Assembly: GCA_023630585.1 (NCBI GenBank)
Contig: CM042553.1
Span: 15,101,020-15,165,019, forward strand
Length of the DNA: 64,000 nucleotides
Direction: 5' to 3'
From: Cranoglanis bouderius
Lineage: Eukaryota > Chordata > Actinopteri > Siluriformes > Cranoglanididae
Positions 1-12,900 of this stretch are shown here, one piece after another; within the stretch, counting starts at the first letter, position 1; each line of letters starts with the position of its first letter. The notes under the pieces were generated by a model. That model made no database searches. It was not told the origin of the DNA and worked only from the letters and a program-made list of their open reading frames with translations. The translations under genes were made by a program, and so were the position numbers.

Positions 1-280
1 TGCAGTTATCCAATCAGCTAATCATGTGGCAGCAGCACAATGCAGATGACGGTCAAGAGCTTCAGTTAATGTTCACGTCAAACATAAGAATGGGGGGAAA
101 AGTGTGATCTCTGTGACTTGGCATGATTGTTGGTGCCAGATGGATTGGTTTGAGTATTTCGGAAACTGCTGATCTCCTGGGATTTTCACACACAACAGTC
201 CCTAGAGTTTACACAGAATGGTGCGAAAAACAAAAAACATAAACTGGCAGATATACAGGTGTTCCTATTAAAGTGGATGA
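1..280 (+). mobile_element. DDE transposon family A, 5' fragment (non-autonomous)
   Basis: This piece matches the 5' part of the element at 41113-42292 when that element is read on its minus strand. It carries the marker stretch 'cagcagcacaatgcagat', then a degenerate helix-turn-helix coding stretch ('ggcatgattgttggtgcca'), then 'acaggtgttcctattaaag', which resembles the family's terminal repeat. The catalytic part is missing. The left end is cut by the window edge. It lies in the intron before the first patj exon seen here. Confidence 0.6.
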
Positions 281-369
281 AGAGTGTATAAACAATATCA
301 TATTAGAATGAGCACATTAATATAAACAGGGCTTGTACAAGGTGCTTGACGTGACAACAGAAACAGAAA

Positions 370-482
370 AATATGTAATTGAGAACAGCATAATTGAGAA
401 CTGCTGTTATGGAAAATTAATCAACACCACCTGACCAATCAGATTTGAGAATTCAACAGTGCTGTGGTATACAACATTATAT
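370..482 (-). repeat. Interspersed repeat R1, end fragment
   Basis: It contains 'gaaaattaatcaacaccacc' followed by 'gagaattcaacagtgctgtg', the reverse complement of the R1 family start seen in full at 48470 and 50950. Further short R1 pieces are at 10107-10195 (minus), 16305-16405, 30455-30590 (minus) and 39400-39500. Confidence 0.6.
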
Positions 483-524
483 TGATTTATGATGTTGGTT
501 ACTTTTTCTTCTTTTGACCTTCAG

Positions 525-616
525 ATCAATAACCAGGTGCTTTATGGGCGGAGCCATCAAAATGCATCAGCCATAATAAAGAGTGCTGCATCCAAGGTGA
601 AGCTGGTGCTGCTCAG
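525..616 (+). CDS. patj: patj exon 1 of window: end of PDZ6
   Basis: The acceptor is 'gaccttcag' and the donor is CTCAG|gtgagg. It encodes [18 protein letters not shown] and a final beta strand KVKLVLLR, typical of the last helix and strand of a PDZ domain. It ends in phase 2, and the Arg codon is completed by the G at 13050. Confidence 0.9.
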
Positions 617-3454
617 GTGAGGAAACATGTCAAACACACACACAGTCACAACACACAGGCCATGTCACAGGTGTTCCCTCATACTGCATAATACTGCATA
701 AACACTCTGTTCTTCTGTTCATTTATTCAACATCTCATTGTGTTTTTGAGAATCGTGAATGTTTGCCATTGCCCTGACTTTGAAGTATTGCTAATTAAGC
801 TTTTAATGTATACCATCTGGTTTAACAAATTGCACAGGTAGCTTAATTTTTTCTTTGTGACATTTGCTGAGTGGTACTTTGACTCCAGTGCTTCTCTAAG
901 ACCATTAAACAATTCTTACATCCACGTTGCAACATCACAGTTAATTTTTTCATAGCGAAAATGTTCTAAATATTAAGATAGATTCAGAGAACAGCCAGCT
1001 CCATGTCATAGATAGAATTGACTTCATAGATAGAATTCAGGTCCCGAGCGGTGCATCAGGAAGGCATTCACCCTATCACTACGAGTTTAAATCCCCACGA
1101 TGGCAGAGTTATCTGTGGCAGGAAATCTAGAGAGCAAAATTGTCTGTGCGTGCTAGCCTTCACCCTTCTTGTTGCTAGCTGTCATGTGATAGGGGAGAGC
1201 TGGGGGGTGGGCTGGATTTGACAAGTGACCAAATTGCCAATCCAAAAACTAAACAAAAGAAACACTGATTCATTCATATAATGGGACTTCACCACTCCAA
1301 AATCCTTTGAAGGAAAAATTATTTTTTATTAATGCATGTAGTTACTTCATAAATGTATTTGACCAAGAACCCCAATGATCCTCTTGTGATAAATAAAATA
1401 ATATAAAAACAAACACATTTTCCTCCCAATTGTCCTCTAATGCATGTAGTTACACTAATGGAAATGTAGGAACATGACTCACACTAATCTGTATTGGTTA
1501 TCGATTCCATTTTGTCATTTTGTTCTGCACTTCCAAATAAAACATTTGTAAGCATTATCATTCAGTGTGCATTTGCAGGTTAGACTATTTCATATAATAT
1601 GCAGCAGCACTAAATGCCATGCCATTTTATTTTTTTATTTGGCTATTATGGTCATGTGAGTTTGCTGGGGGGAAAAACTGTAGTTTATGTGTATTGTTAG
1701 AATGAATAATTGTGCTGTTGTGTGCAACATGACTGTTGCATTTTGTGAAAGAGAGATAGCAGAACAGATAGCAGTGGTATGGTGATTAGTCTTGCTGCAG
1801 TGACTGGTGTTCCCACTATACTGTCTTCTTGTAATTGGGTAGTCTGCATAACAGATGATAGCCTGTTTAGTCTGTTGAACCCAAGCATAAATTTCCATAT
1901 CTATGGCTGCCTGTTAAAACCTATTACAGTCATTTGTCAATTGTGATGTTTTACCATTTAATAAGCATGCATTTACATTTTACTTTCAGTCATTTGAATA
2001 TTTTGCATTAGTGTGTCAAGTACACCTAATAAATATATATATATATATATATATACCCCTGCTGATTTTGTACGTTTGCCCACTGACAAAGAAATGATCA
2101 GTCTATAATTTTAATGGTAGGTGTATTTAAAAGTGAGAGACAGAATAACAACAAAATAATCCAGAAAAACGCATTTCAAAAAAGTTATAAATTGATTTGC
2201 ATTTTAATGAGTGAAATAAGTATTTGATCCCCTATCAATCAGCAAGATTTCTGGCTCCCAGGTGTCTTTTACACAGGTAACGAGCTGAGATCTCAGCTCG
2301 TTACCTGTATAAAAGACACCTGTCCACACAAGCAAAATCAATCAGATTCCAAACTCTCCACCATGGCCAAGACCAAAGAGCTGTCCAAGGATTTCGGGGA
2401 CAAGATTGTAGACCTACATAAGGCTGGAATGGGCTACAAGATCATCGCCAAGCAGCTTGGTGAGAAGGTGACAACAGTTGGTGCGATTATTCGCAAATGG
2501 TAGAAACACAAAATAACTGTCAGTCTCCCTCGGTCTGGGGCTCCATGCAAGATCTCTCCTCACCGTTCTCATGATCATTGAAACTCCACGAGGTATCAGC
2601 CCACAACTACACGGGAGGATCTTGTTAATGATCTCAAGGCAGGTGGGACTATAGTCACTAAGAAAACAATTGGTAACACACTATGCCGTGAAGGACTGAA
2701 ATCCTGCAGCACCCGCAAGGTCCCCCTGCTCAAGAAAGCACATGTACAGGCCTGTCTGAAGTTTGCCTGAATGATTCAGAGGAGAACTGGGTGAAAGTGT
2801 TGTGGTCAGATGAGAACAAAATCGAGCTCTTTGGCATCAACTCAACTCGCCGTGTTTGAAGGAGGAGGAATGCTGCCTATGACCCCAAGAACACCATCCC
2901 CAACGTCAGACATGGAGGTGGGAACATTATGCTTTGGGGGTGTTTTTCTGCTAAGGAGACAGGACAACTTTGACAGCATCAAAGGGACGATGGACGGGGC
3001 CATGTACTGTCAAATCTTGGGTGAGAACCTCCTTCCCTCAGCCAGGGCATTGAAAATGGGTCGTGGATGGGTATTCCAGCATGACAATGACCCAAAACAC
3101 ACAGCCAAGGCAACTAAGGAGTGGCTCAAGAAGAAGCACATTAAGGTCCTGGAGTGGCCTAGCCAGTCTCCAGACCTTAATCCCATAGAAAATCTGTGGA
3201 GGGAGCTGAAGGTTTGAGTTGCCAAACGTCAGCCTCGAGACCTTAATGACTTGGAGAGGATCTGCAAAGAGGAGTGGGACAAAATCCCTCCTGAGATGTG
3301 TGCAAACCTGGTGGCCAACTACAAGAAACGTCTGACCTCTGTGATTGCTAACAATGGTTTGGCCACCAAGTACTAAGTCGAAGGGGTCAAATACTTATTT
3401 CACTCATTAAAATGCAAATCAATTTATAACTTTTTTGAAATGCCTATGACCCCA

Positions 3455-3487
<33 letters not shown>

Positions 3488-3535
3488 ATATATGTGTATA
3501 TATATAATATATGTGTGTGTGTGTGTATATATATA

Positions 3536-3580
<45 letters not shown>

Positions 3581-6500
3581 ACACTGTATATACACCACAT
3601 GCTTAATCCCTTTTGCCAGTAATAAGTTCTGCCATTGTGGAAAAGCCCTAGCAATGTTTATTCTATTTTTTTTGTGTTTCTTAGAAACATGATGTGTTTT
3701 TTGTATTCACAGTAAAAGTATCTGGCTGTGCTGGATGCTTACCAGACTCTGCATTGTTTACCTTTCCTTGTGTATAAAAAGGCTGACTGGAGGCCCATGT
3801 AGACAGGATAAGAAGTCTGGCTCAGGAGGCAGTTTTCAAATGGGTTTTCATAATACACTTGTGCTGAGGCCATTGCTTATTTTTTTTCTTTTATCATGTT
3901 CTGCATACTCTCCAGATTATTTATAGTAAGAAAGTGTAAGTAAGAGTTTTTATATTTATAGTAAGAGTAAGAAAGAACAAAAAGAATTTGACTAATGCAT
4001 CTTTAATTCAAGGAATCTTTAAACCACTTATAGCTTCTGATTAATCTGCATCTTCATGTGACATTAGCCATTTGTCCTTGTCCCAGTGTACAGTGTTATC
4101 AGAAGCTAGTTGGTGTCGTGGGCAGTGGTAGCTCAGTGGTTAAGACGTTGGGCTACTGATCGGAAGGTCGTGAGTTTAAACCCCAGCACTACCAAGCTGC
4201 CACTGTTGGGCCCTTGAGCAAGGCCCAAGGCTCAAGTGCTCAGATGTATATTCAGAAATGAATGAAATGTAAGTCGCTCTGGATAAGGGCATCTGCCAAA
4301 TGCCATAAATGTAAATGTGTCCTTAGTTTGACTAATCTTGCCAAATCTGACCTCTGTATTTGAGCTCATGTATGCTGTTGAAGTTCGTGCCTAGGCTGTG
4401 ATTGATTTTGAAATCTTCATTGGGCAGAATTCTATCTAACATATTAGTCCTGTTATTTAGATTTGTAGAACAAATCTAATATTATACATAAAATGTATTT
4501 CACTTTAATGTGGCTACGTGCTAAAAACTTCATTGTGAAGCTGTGTCTGTGTGTGATGAGGTTGTACTGCTTGTTTCCAGCAGTGTCTTGTGTTCTGTTT
4601 AGCCAAGAGCTCCAGACACAGCTCACATCCCTGCCTTATCTATCTGTTACTAATTAGCCTTGCAAAACTGCTCCCAGATCAGCCCTTTAACTGAAGCTGT
4701 TGACACACCTTAAGAGGATAAAGTGAGCTCAGTGAGCAGTAGAGGATCAGGTATTGTAATGTGCTAAAAGTGAATATTAGGGCATGTGGAACTCTTAAAG
4801 AGGATTGATGTGAGCTCCCTGGAAATGACGGGTGGATAATATCAGTGTTATGACATATTTTTATATCGTCTCCCAGATGATAAAATGGTGTTATAGGAGC
4901 CGTCACCTGTCAGTCCATGCCTTGTTAAATGGAATATATTTTATTATTGGAATGCAATTATTTCAGAGGGAGGATGGGCACAGGTATTCAAATACATGGT
5001 TGCCCATTTAGGCCATCAGTATTTAAATATTAGTATATTCATTTTTGTCCTACATACACATGAAGTCAGTCAGAGAATTTGTAATAGAAAAGACACATCT
5101 GGTAGGATTTTTAGGCACCGAGCAGCATTATCATTAAAAAAAATCTTTAGGCAGTTTTTACTCTCATGCAGGCTGAAGCTGGAGGCCAGATATGAAGTAC
5201 TTTTCTAATAACATTCAATACAACTCAATTAAAAGTCTTAATCTATAATGGACACAAATGAGATAGCTCCACTTTGCAAATTAGTCCCATTTTACACCAG
5301 AAACGACACCGCAAGTGTGACACCCTTCAGCATAGGGAGAGCAGAGGGAACCTGAAATATGATTTTCTACATATTTCAGGAGAGAGGCAATTAACCTTTA
5401 TTTCCATATTTGTGTAGTCCAAAGGGCTGCTCCATTATTGAACTGACATTCAGTATAGATTTTGCTTTGTGTTTAATATTTCTGTACATTATTTCTCTAT
5501 AATTCATCTGTCAAACACATCAACACATGCACCACCTCCACTAAGTTTAATTGCAGTGGAAATATGATAACCAGCCAGCAGTTAACTGAATATCCATTCA
5601 TTAACTCCATGCTCATCATAGCATAATTTACCTTAACTTAATTTGACCTAGTGGCCATTTTATCAGGTAAACCTACCATATAATTAACTTTGGACATGTA
5701 TGGTTACTGGTATATCTGTTGCTATACACACTGGTGTTTTTCATAGACAGTTTGAGTTGTCCTCACGACGCATGTTGTCTGGATATCATTGATTGCATCC
5801 ATTATCTTGTGATGGTAATTACGGAGCACACTCCATAATTTTACTTAATGAGATTAGAATATGATCAGTTTGACCAATCAGCAATTATGTTATTGCCATG
5901 CTGTTTTTTGACCCTTTCATAAAATGTTTAATAAAAAAAAAAAATATGCGTGAGACATGTTGATCTGATCTGTTTTTTTTTTTTTTTTTGACAATTATTT
6001 TCTTTAAACATGAACTAGCAGCCGGGTATCTAGCCATTAAACAAAGTGCGTTTATTATGGACTGATTTTCATGAATTGTTTTCAACAGTTTCTCTAGCAT
6101 GGCAGCAGGGCTTGCACAAAGGTTTTGATAGCAGAATGTTGTGAAGGCAGCATAAACCTGTGTGAATGATGCTTTCTTGTATCAAAGGTCATTTGTCAGA
6201 ACTGATTCAATATCATTAGGGGGGAAAAGGGCCCTCAAAATGCATTGTGATGGAAACAATAGTTGGCAACAGTCAGGAAGAAAAGGCTTTTGTCTGGAGC
6301 AGTAATGGTAAAATGTAACCTTGCTGCACCCTGTGGTGCTTTTGATTATTAGATCATGTTGTCAATGTGAGGGATAACTCATAGATGAGAACTCTGTTTA
6401 ACTGAGATTAACTTGTTACACAACATTACTTACAGACTACACTGTATCAAAATGGCATGGTGGTGTAGCGGCTTGGGTTAATGACTCACAGCTCCAGGGT

Positions 6501-6825
6501 CCCTGGTTTAATCCTGAGCTTAGGTTACTGTCTGTGTGGAGTTTTGCATCCAGAGTTTTCTACTCTGGGTTCTCAGGTTTCCTCCCTCCTCCCAAAACCA
6601 TGAAGGCACAAAACCTTTTTTGACCAAGCCACACACACAGAACTGGAGGATTGCTTAGCACACTGGGAGCACAACTCTAATGGATGATAAAGCAGATGCC
6701 CAGTCTGGCTGGTGAATTGTATCGACACAGAGCACGGCCAAGTGTGTGCTGGAACCCAGACATGGCAGGGCCATGATAGCATTGAGGCTCGTCTTAGATT
6801 CCATACAGTCAGAGCAGTATTTTGT

Positions 6826-6915
<90 letters not shown>

Positions 6916-9900
6916 TGCCCTGTGATGGACTAGTGTTCCATCCAGGGTGGATGGAACAGAATGAATGATTGAACAAACTGTAACTACTCTGTAAGATAGA
7001 TAGTAACTGCTTTTGCTGTTTTTGGCCCTGTGCTCTAGGGCAATAGTTCTCAAAGTGGGGTCCAGAGAACCCCAGGGGTCCCTGTGGTTTTTAAAAAAAA
7101 AATTATTATTTTTAAAAAAAATATAGTTACAGTGCTGATAATCACAACGCAACCTTAGTTATTATAAAGCTGTTATATTTATGAGCCTGTTTGACTGGTC
7201 ATTTGAATTGAATTAATTTAATTAAAAACTCAATAACTCAAAAATAGTAGAACTATAAATGATGATAAATTAGCCATAATGTGTTCTATTGTTAAAAATT
7301 AAAAGACAAAATAGTTAATGGAAATAAATAGTTGGTCAAAATAATTAGATTTATAGCCATTACATTAATGGCTTTAAGAAATATTTGAGTAATGTTGAAA
7401 TAAATGTGTACCAAAGGGGTCTGTGGATTTTATTTTCCAATTAAAGGGATTTCTGATGGCAAAAAGATTTGTGAAGCTCTGTTGTAGTGTAATGGATTTG
7501 AAATAAACCAGTGGCTATGAGGATAAAGTGTAGCATGTTTTAACTAGAAGGTATTTATGCCTTAACAACATTGTAATCATAAACCTTTTGGAATAAAAGT
7601 ACTTGCAGTCGATGGCTATATTTTTACCCACGTCTCATTTTAATGTTGTCTCTACAGTTGGTTCTAGATGTAGCTTTTACATTTGGATTTTCTAGGTGTT
7701 GCCTATTCATAAATGTTATATCACCAGGCTGAAAAAAAAATCACAGTCAGAAATGTCAGAGGCAACCCACAAAGAGAGTCCAAATCAACAGTTCGTTCAT
7801 AAAAATCAAGAACACATTGGAACATAGCAACGTGCCAGACCACAGAAGTCCACAGTCAGATATAATTTAGGAAATTCATTTTGAAGAAATGATCATATAA
7901 AAATTATGAACACACTCCAGGTTGGAAAGGTTGTCAGCACAGACTACCATAAAGATCAAAATAAAATAAAACAACCCACCAGTATGACCTCAGAGAGTTT
8001 GCTACAAAATCCAAACCACTGCCTCAAGGTCAGAAAGAGCTGTTTGCTCTGCTGGAACAAACTCCTACAGACAGATGAGGCAAAGATTAAATTTCTCAAT
8101 TTCAAATGTTCAAAGCCCTGAGCACTTTCCTCTCCTGAACTCACCTTGACCGAAAACAGATTAACAGTAATTGGAAAAGGGTCAGTTAAAGGGCAAACAC
8201 AACATAAGCAAGAGCAGGAGACAGGAACCAGAGAGAAAATGACCAACCTTCAGAAAGGGAGAGAAAGACAAAGAGGCAGGGAGATATTTTGTTACACTGT
8301 GTTCATTGCGGGTATTCTCATTGTGATAAATGAAGCACTTCTGCAAAATGTTTACAATCCAATAAGAAGAAAGCAATGAGTCTTAGAAAAGCCCACTCAC
8401 TGGAGGAGAAGGTGGAGGTTGAGAGAGTTGTTGTTGTTTATTATAATTATACATCCTGAATGATGTATTTACTTTAGGGTGTTTTGTTGGGGGAGTGTGG
8501 ATGGACATGGATTGCATTATAATTTATACCATTTAAAAATATGCAAATGGGCAAATTAGCTCGCTCTTAATGGAATTTTGCAATACATACTGTACAAGAT
8601 GCATGCAGACATGCAGTAGTAAGTAAAGACTGAGTTATAAAGTAGAACAGCTTTATTCTGCTTTTGTAGCATTTGTAGGAAACATGAATGAAATGTACCA
8701 GAAGCTGTTCCTGTTCTGACTGTGCTGGATCTAAGACAAACCCCACTACTGCCCTGGTTGGGGTTCCAGCATGCACTTGGCTGTGATCTCACTGAGTAAG
8801 GATGGATGCCAGGCTTCACCTCTGTGTCAATACAATTCACCATCCAGTCTGGGCATCTGCTTTATCATCTATTAGGGCTCTGCTCCCAGTGCGCTAAGCT
8901 GTCCACCAGTTCTGTGTGGGTGGCTTGGGAAAAAGCTGCAGTAGCTGCTTTCTATTTTGTGCCTACATCCTTCCAGACTGTGACTCGATCATGTGGCAAG
9001 AGACTTGTAGTAAGTAAGGAATAAAGCACTTGGGGGTTTGCTGTTAGGAAAATGGTGGGATGCAGTGAGACACGAATTGGAGATACTGTTACCACCCCGA
9101 AGTTGATTATTTTCTTATAACTGTGCCTCCTGAAGTGTTTAATTTCTCTTATGTAATTTACAGATTACTGCTTTATTTATTAAAGATTGACACATCATAC
9201 TTTTTAATAATCTTTTTTATAGCTATATTAAATGTTGTGGAACATCCATGGGGAAAGTTGTCTGTTATTTCTTATGTTATAACGGCTATAAATATTTATT
9301 CCCTCACTTTTGCTTAAAGGTAACAAGTAGAGATGGCACTGATGTGATACCCAGGTTTGGTATCGGGCAGATACCAGCAAAAGATTGTGAGTGAGATATT
9401 GGCGAAAAAAAAGAAGGAATCTGATCATATCCTGTAACAAATGGAAAAGATTGGAATTGGATTTGTAAAATATTTATTTTGGAACTAAAATGTTTACATA
9501 TAAAGAGACTTGATTGTGTGTGGGTTTTTCTGTTGTTGTTAGGATTGACTTTTATTATATTTATACTTTATACTTTTTTTTATTTATTATATTTGCAATA
9601 TGTTTATGTGAAAGAGTTTAACTGAATAAAAAAGCTGTGTTTTTTTTTTTTTTTTACAAGTCGTGTTTTTAGCTCTGTATTTTTCCTGTAATTTTAAGTG
9701 CTTCACATAAAAATAAAAAAAAAAATCAAAGTTTGGTAGCTTTTAAAGAAAAAAATAATGGTCGTGTGTAAATATCGTCTGATACTTAAGGTGTCAGTGT
9801 CTGTATTGCTATCAGAAAAGAAAGTGGTATCGGGCAATCTCCAGTAATAAACAAAACAATTGAGGCGTGTCAAGTTATTGAGGAATCGCAAGTTCTTCTG

Positions 9901-12900
9901 TGCTTTCCCGTGATGGAAGACTTAAAGTTATAGCTTCACATATGACAAGCACTGACACTGGAGACTGCTTCCAAAAATGCTAAATAAATAAATAAATAAA
10001 TAAAAGTCAGAAAACATCATAATAATGATCATACATTTTTCTTTGTTAAATAACAGCACATTTGTTTGATCTATTTATTATAATCCTTAGATTATGCAGC
10101 TCATCTGCCGTATAAGTCCCTGTGAATTAGCTGTTACTATAGAAACAATAACAATAGCTGCTACTATATAGAAAGTTGTAATGGCTAAATAAACAGCTCA
10201 TGAACATCACATCATTTACATCACAACAATACATTTTAAAATTCTCTTTAATCCAGTACATCTGCGCTGTCACAGCCTGCTCCCTTGTGCCATGTTTTGG
10301 AGCTGCTCAGATATTTGACATGGTCTCAGTGGAGGCTCAGTTGTGGTGCTGCACTGTTTTGTGTGCGCCTTCAATTCTCCACACAACCGTAGACATTTTT
10401 AGCAGCTGCCTCTGTGTTCAGCTAGGCTTCAGAAAGCTTGTTCTGTATATATGGGGGAGGGAGGGAGGGAGACAGAGAGAGACACTGAGACACGGAAACA
10501 CTGAGATGTGTCAAGCAAACCTGGGGAACTGGGACAGATGAACGACAGCTGACTATTTGTGCAACATGCTTTTTTGGATTATAAGTGATAGGGTGACACT
10601 TGTGCATGCACTTGCTGAGAGCAGGACAGATGAGAGTTTGTTTTCCCCAAGCATTTGTTGCATAAACTACATCTTAAAGCTGTGACAAATCACAAGGACA
10701 TTTTGCAATCTGTTGAAAATATGTCGGTATATACATTTTACACTCCGTTGTCCAATATACAGTGGGTATAGAAAAGAATCACCCCCCTTTAAAATAATCA
10801 CATTTTGTTGCTTTTCAGCCTGAAATGAAGATGGGCAGTTGGAAAAAGGATCACCCCTTGCTTTAATTTGCCTTATTTTTTTAATTACAGCCTTTATTCT
10901 GTGGCGATATGTCTCTACCAACATTGCACATCTAGACTTTGCGATATTTGCCCACTCTTCTTTGCAGAACTGCTCAAGTTCAGTTAAATTTGATGGTGAC
11001 TGTTTGTGGACTGCAGTCTTCAAGTCATTCCACAGATTTTCAATGGGGTTTAAGTCTGGGCTCTGACTAGGCCATGCAAGGACATTCACCTTTTTCTCCT
11101 TCAACCACTGTGTGGTCAGTTTTTCTGAGTGCTTTGGGTCATTGTCATGTTGGAAGGTAAACCTTCTTCCCATTGACAACTTTCTGGCAGAGGGCAGCAG
11201 TTTTTCCTCAAGAATTTGACGGTATTTTGCCCCATCCATTTTCCTTCTATCCTGACAAGTGCTCCAGTCCCTGCTGCAGGGAAACACCCCCATAACAGGA
11301 TATTACCACCTCCATGCTTTACTGTAGGAATAGTGTTATTTGGATGGTGAGCTGTATTGGATTTCTGCCAGACATATCGTTTGGTGTTGAGGCCAGATAA
11401 TTCAATTTTAATCTCATCTGACCATAATACCTTTTTCCAAGCGGCCTCGGAATCTTCAAGGTGCGTTTTGGCAAAGCTCAGTCGTGACTGCATGTGGCCT
11501 TTCTTGAGGAGTGGCTTTTTTCTTGCAACCCTCTCATACAAGCTACATTTGTGGAGATATTTGTGATATTGTTGTCACATGCACACAATGACCACTCTTT
11601 GTTATAAATTCCTGAAACTGCTTCAGAGTTGCTGTAGGCCTCTTGGTAGCCTCTCTGACCAGTTTCCTCCTGGCTCTTTCATCCAGTTTGGAGTGACGTC
11701 CTGATCCAGGGAGGGTCTGTGTTGTACCAAATACCTTCTACTTCTTAATAATAGACTTCACTGTGCTTCTAGGCATTGATAAAGCCTTTGAAAAAATTTT
11801 GTATCCATCTCCTGACTTGTGCCTGTCCACAACTTTATCCCGGAGATCTTTTGACAGTGCCTTGCCACCCATAGTTGATTGTTTGCTTCAGTTGCACTAC
11901 CAAGGACTGAAATGCTCCAGGAAAGCTCTTTTCATGCTGAGCTAATCAAAACGACCACAGCTGATCACAGTTGAAAGTCAAATGGCTTTGTGTACACCTT
12001 ATTGAGTTTACAAGTCATTTTTAGGAGGGGGGTGATCCTTTTTCCAACTCCGTGATTCTGGTTTTTAATTTTTGTATTTTTTTTCTGACATGTTGGTATT
12101 ATATCTTTCACTTGGATGTTATAAGTTGCACTGAGTAAATACAGCTGGATGAAACAAAAACTGTGTCCGTCTTCATTTCAGGCTGAAAAGCAACAAAATG
12201 TGATTATTTTAAAGGGGGGTGATTCTTTTCTATACCCACTGTAGGTGAAGTTTTGATGAACATGTTGAAATGTAACCTTGCTTCAGCCAGTTTGATATGG
12301 TCTGTGGTGGAGAATTGGTGTTTTGAACCTTCTTTGAGTCACTTGATTCTCTGTCACAGTTTGGAGACTGAATCCTTTTCCCTTCACAAAGCATGTTCAA
12401 CAAACCACTAACACGTATCAATACGTTTTCTGACAGATTTCAGAATGCCCTTGTGATTGTAACGTAAGAATGTCATTGTGAATTTCTGAGGTGCCTCGCA
12501 TTTTGAGGATAGGTCTATGTTCCTTGAATTTAAAAGAAAATGTGAAGATGAATAATGGATATTCTGAAGAGTAAACACCATGATTCTGCAAGCCTTGTTT
12601 CTAAATATTAGTATATACTCACTGTCTCCGTACACCTGCACTCACATTCATGCAGTTATCTAATCAGCCAATCATGTGGCAGCAGCACAGTGCATACAGT
12701 GATGCAGATACAGGTCAAGAGCTTCAGTTAATGCTCACATTATACATCAGAATGAAGAAAAAGTGTGATCTATGTGACTTTGATCGTGGCATGGTTGTTG
12801 GTGCCAGATGGGCTGGTTTGAGTATTTCATAAACTGATGATCTCTGGGAAATTTCACACATAACTGACTCTAGAGTTTATACAGAATGGTGCAAAAAACA

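Noticed and set aside
4118..4200. Possible tRNA gene
   Set aside because: The A and B boxes are part of a SINE with a typical fish tail. The cloverleaf is not complete and there is no terminator run.
6655..7152. Minus-strand frame of 165 codons rich in Thr-His
   Set aside because: It is the translation of a (TG)n microsatellite and the flanking repeat, with no gene-like features.
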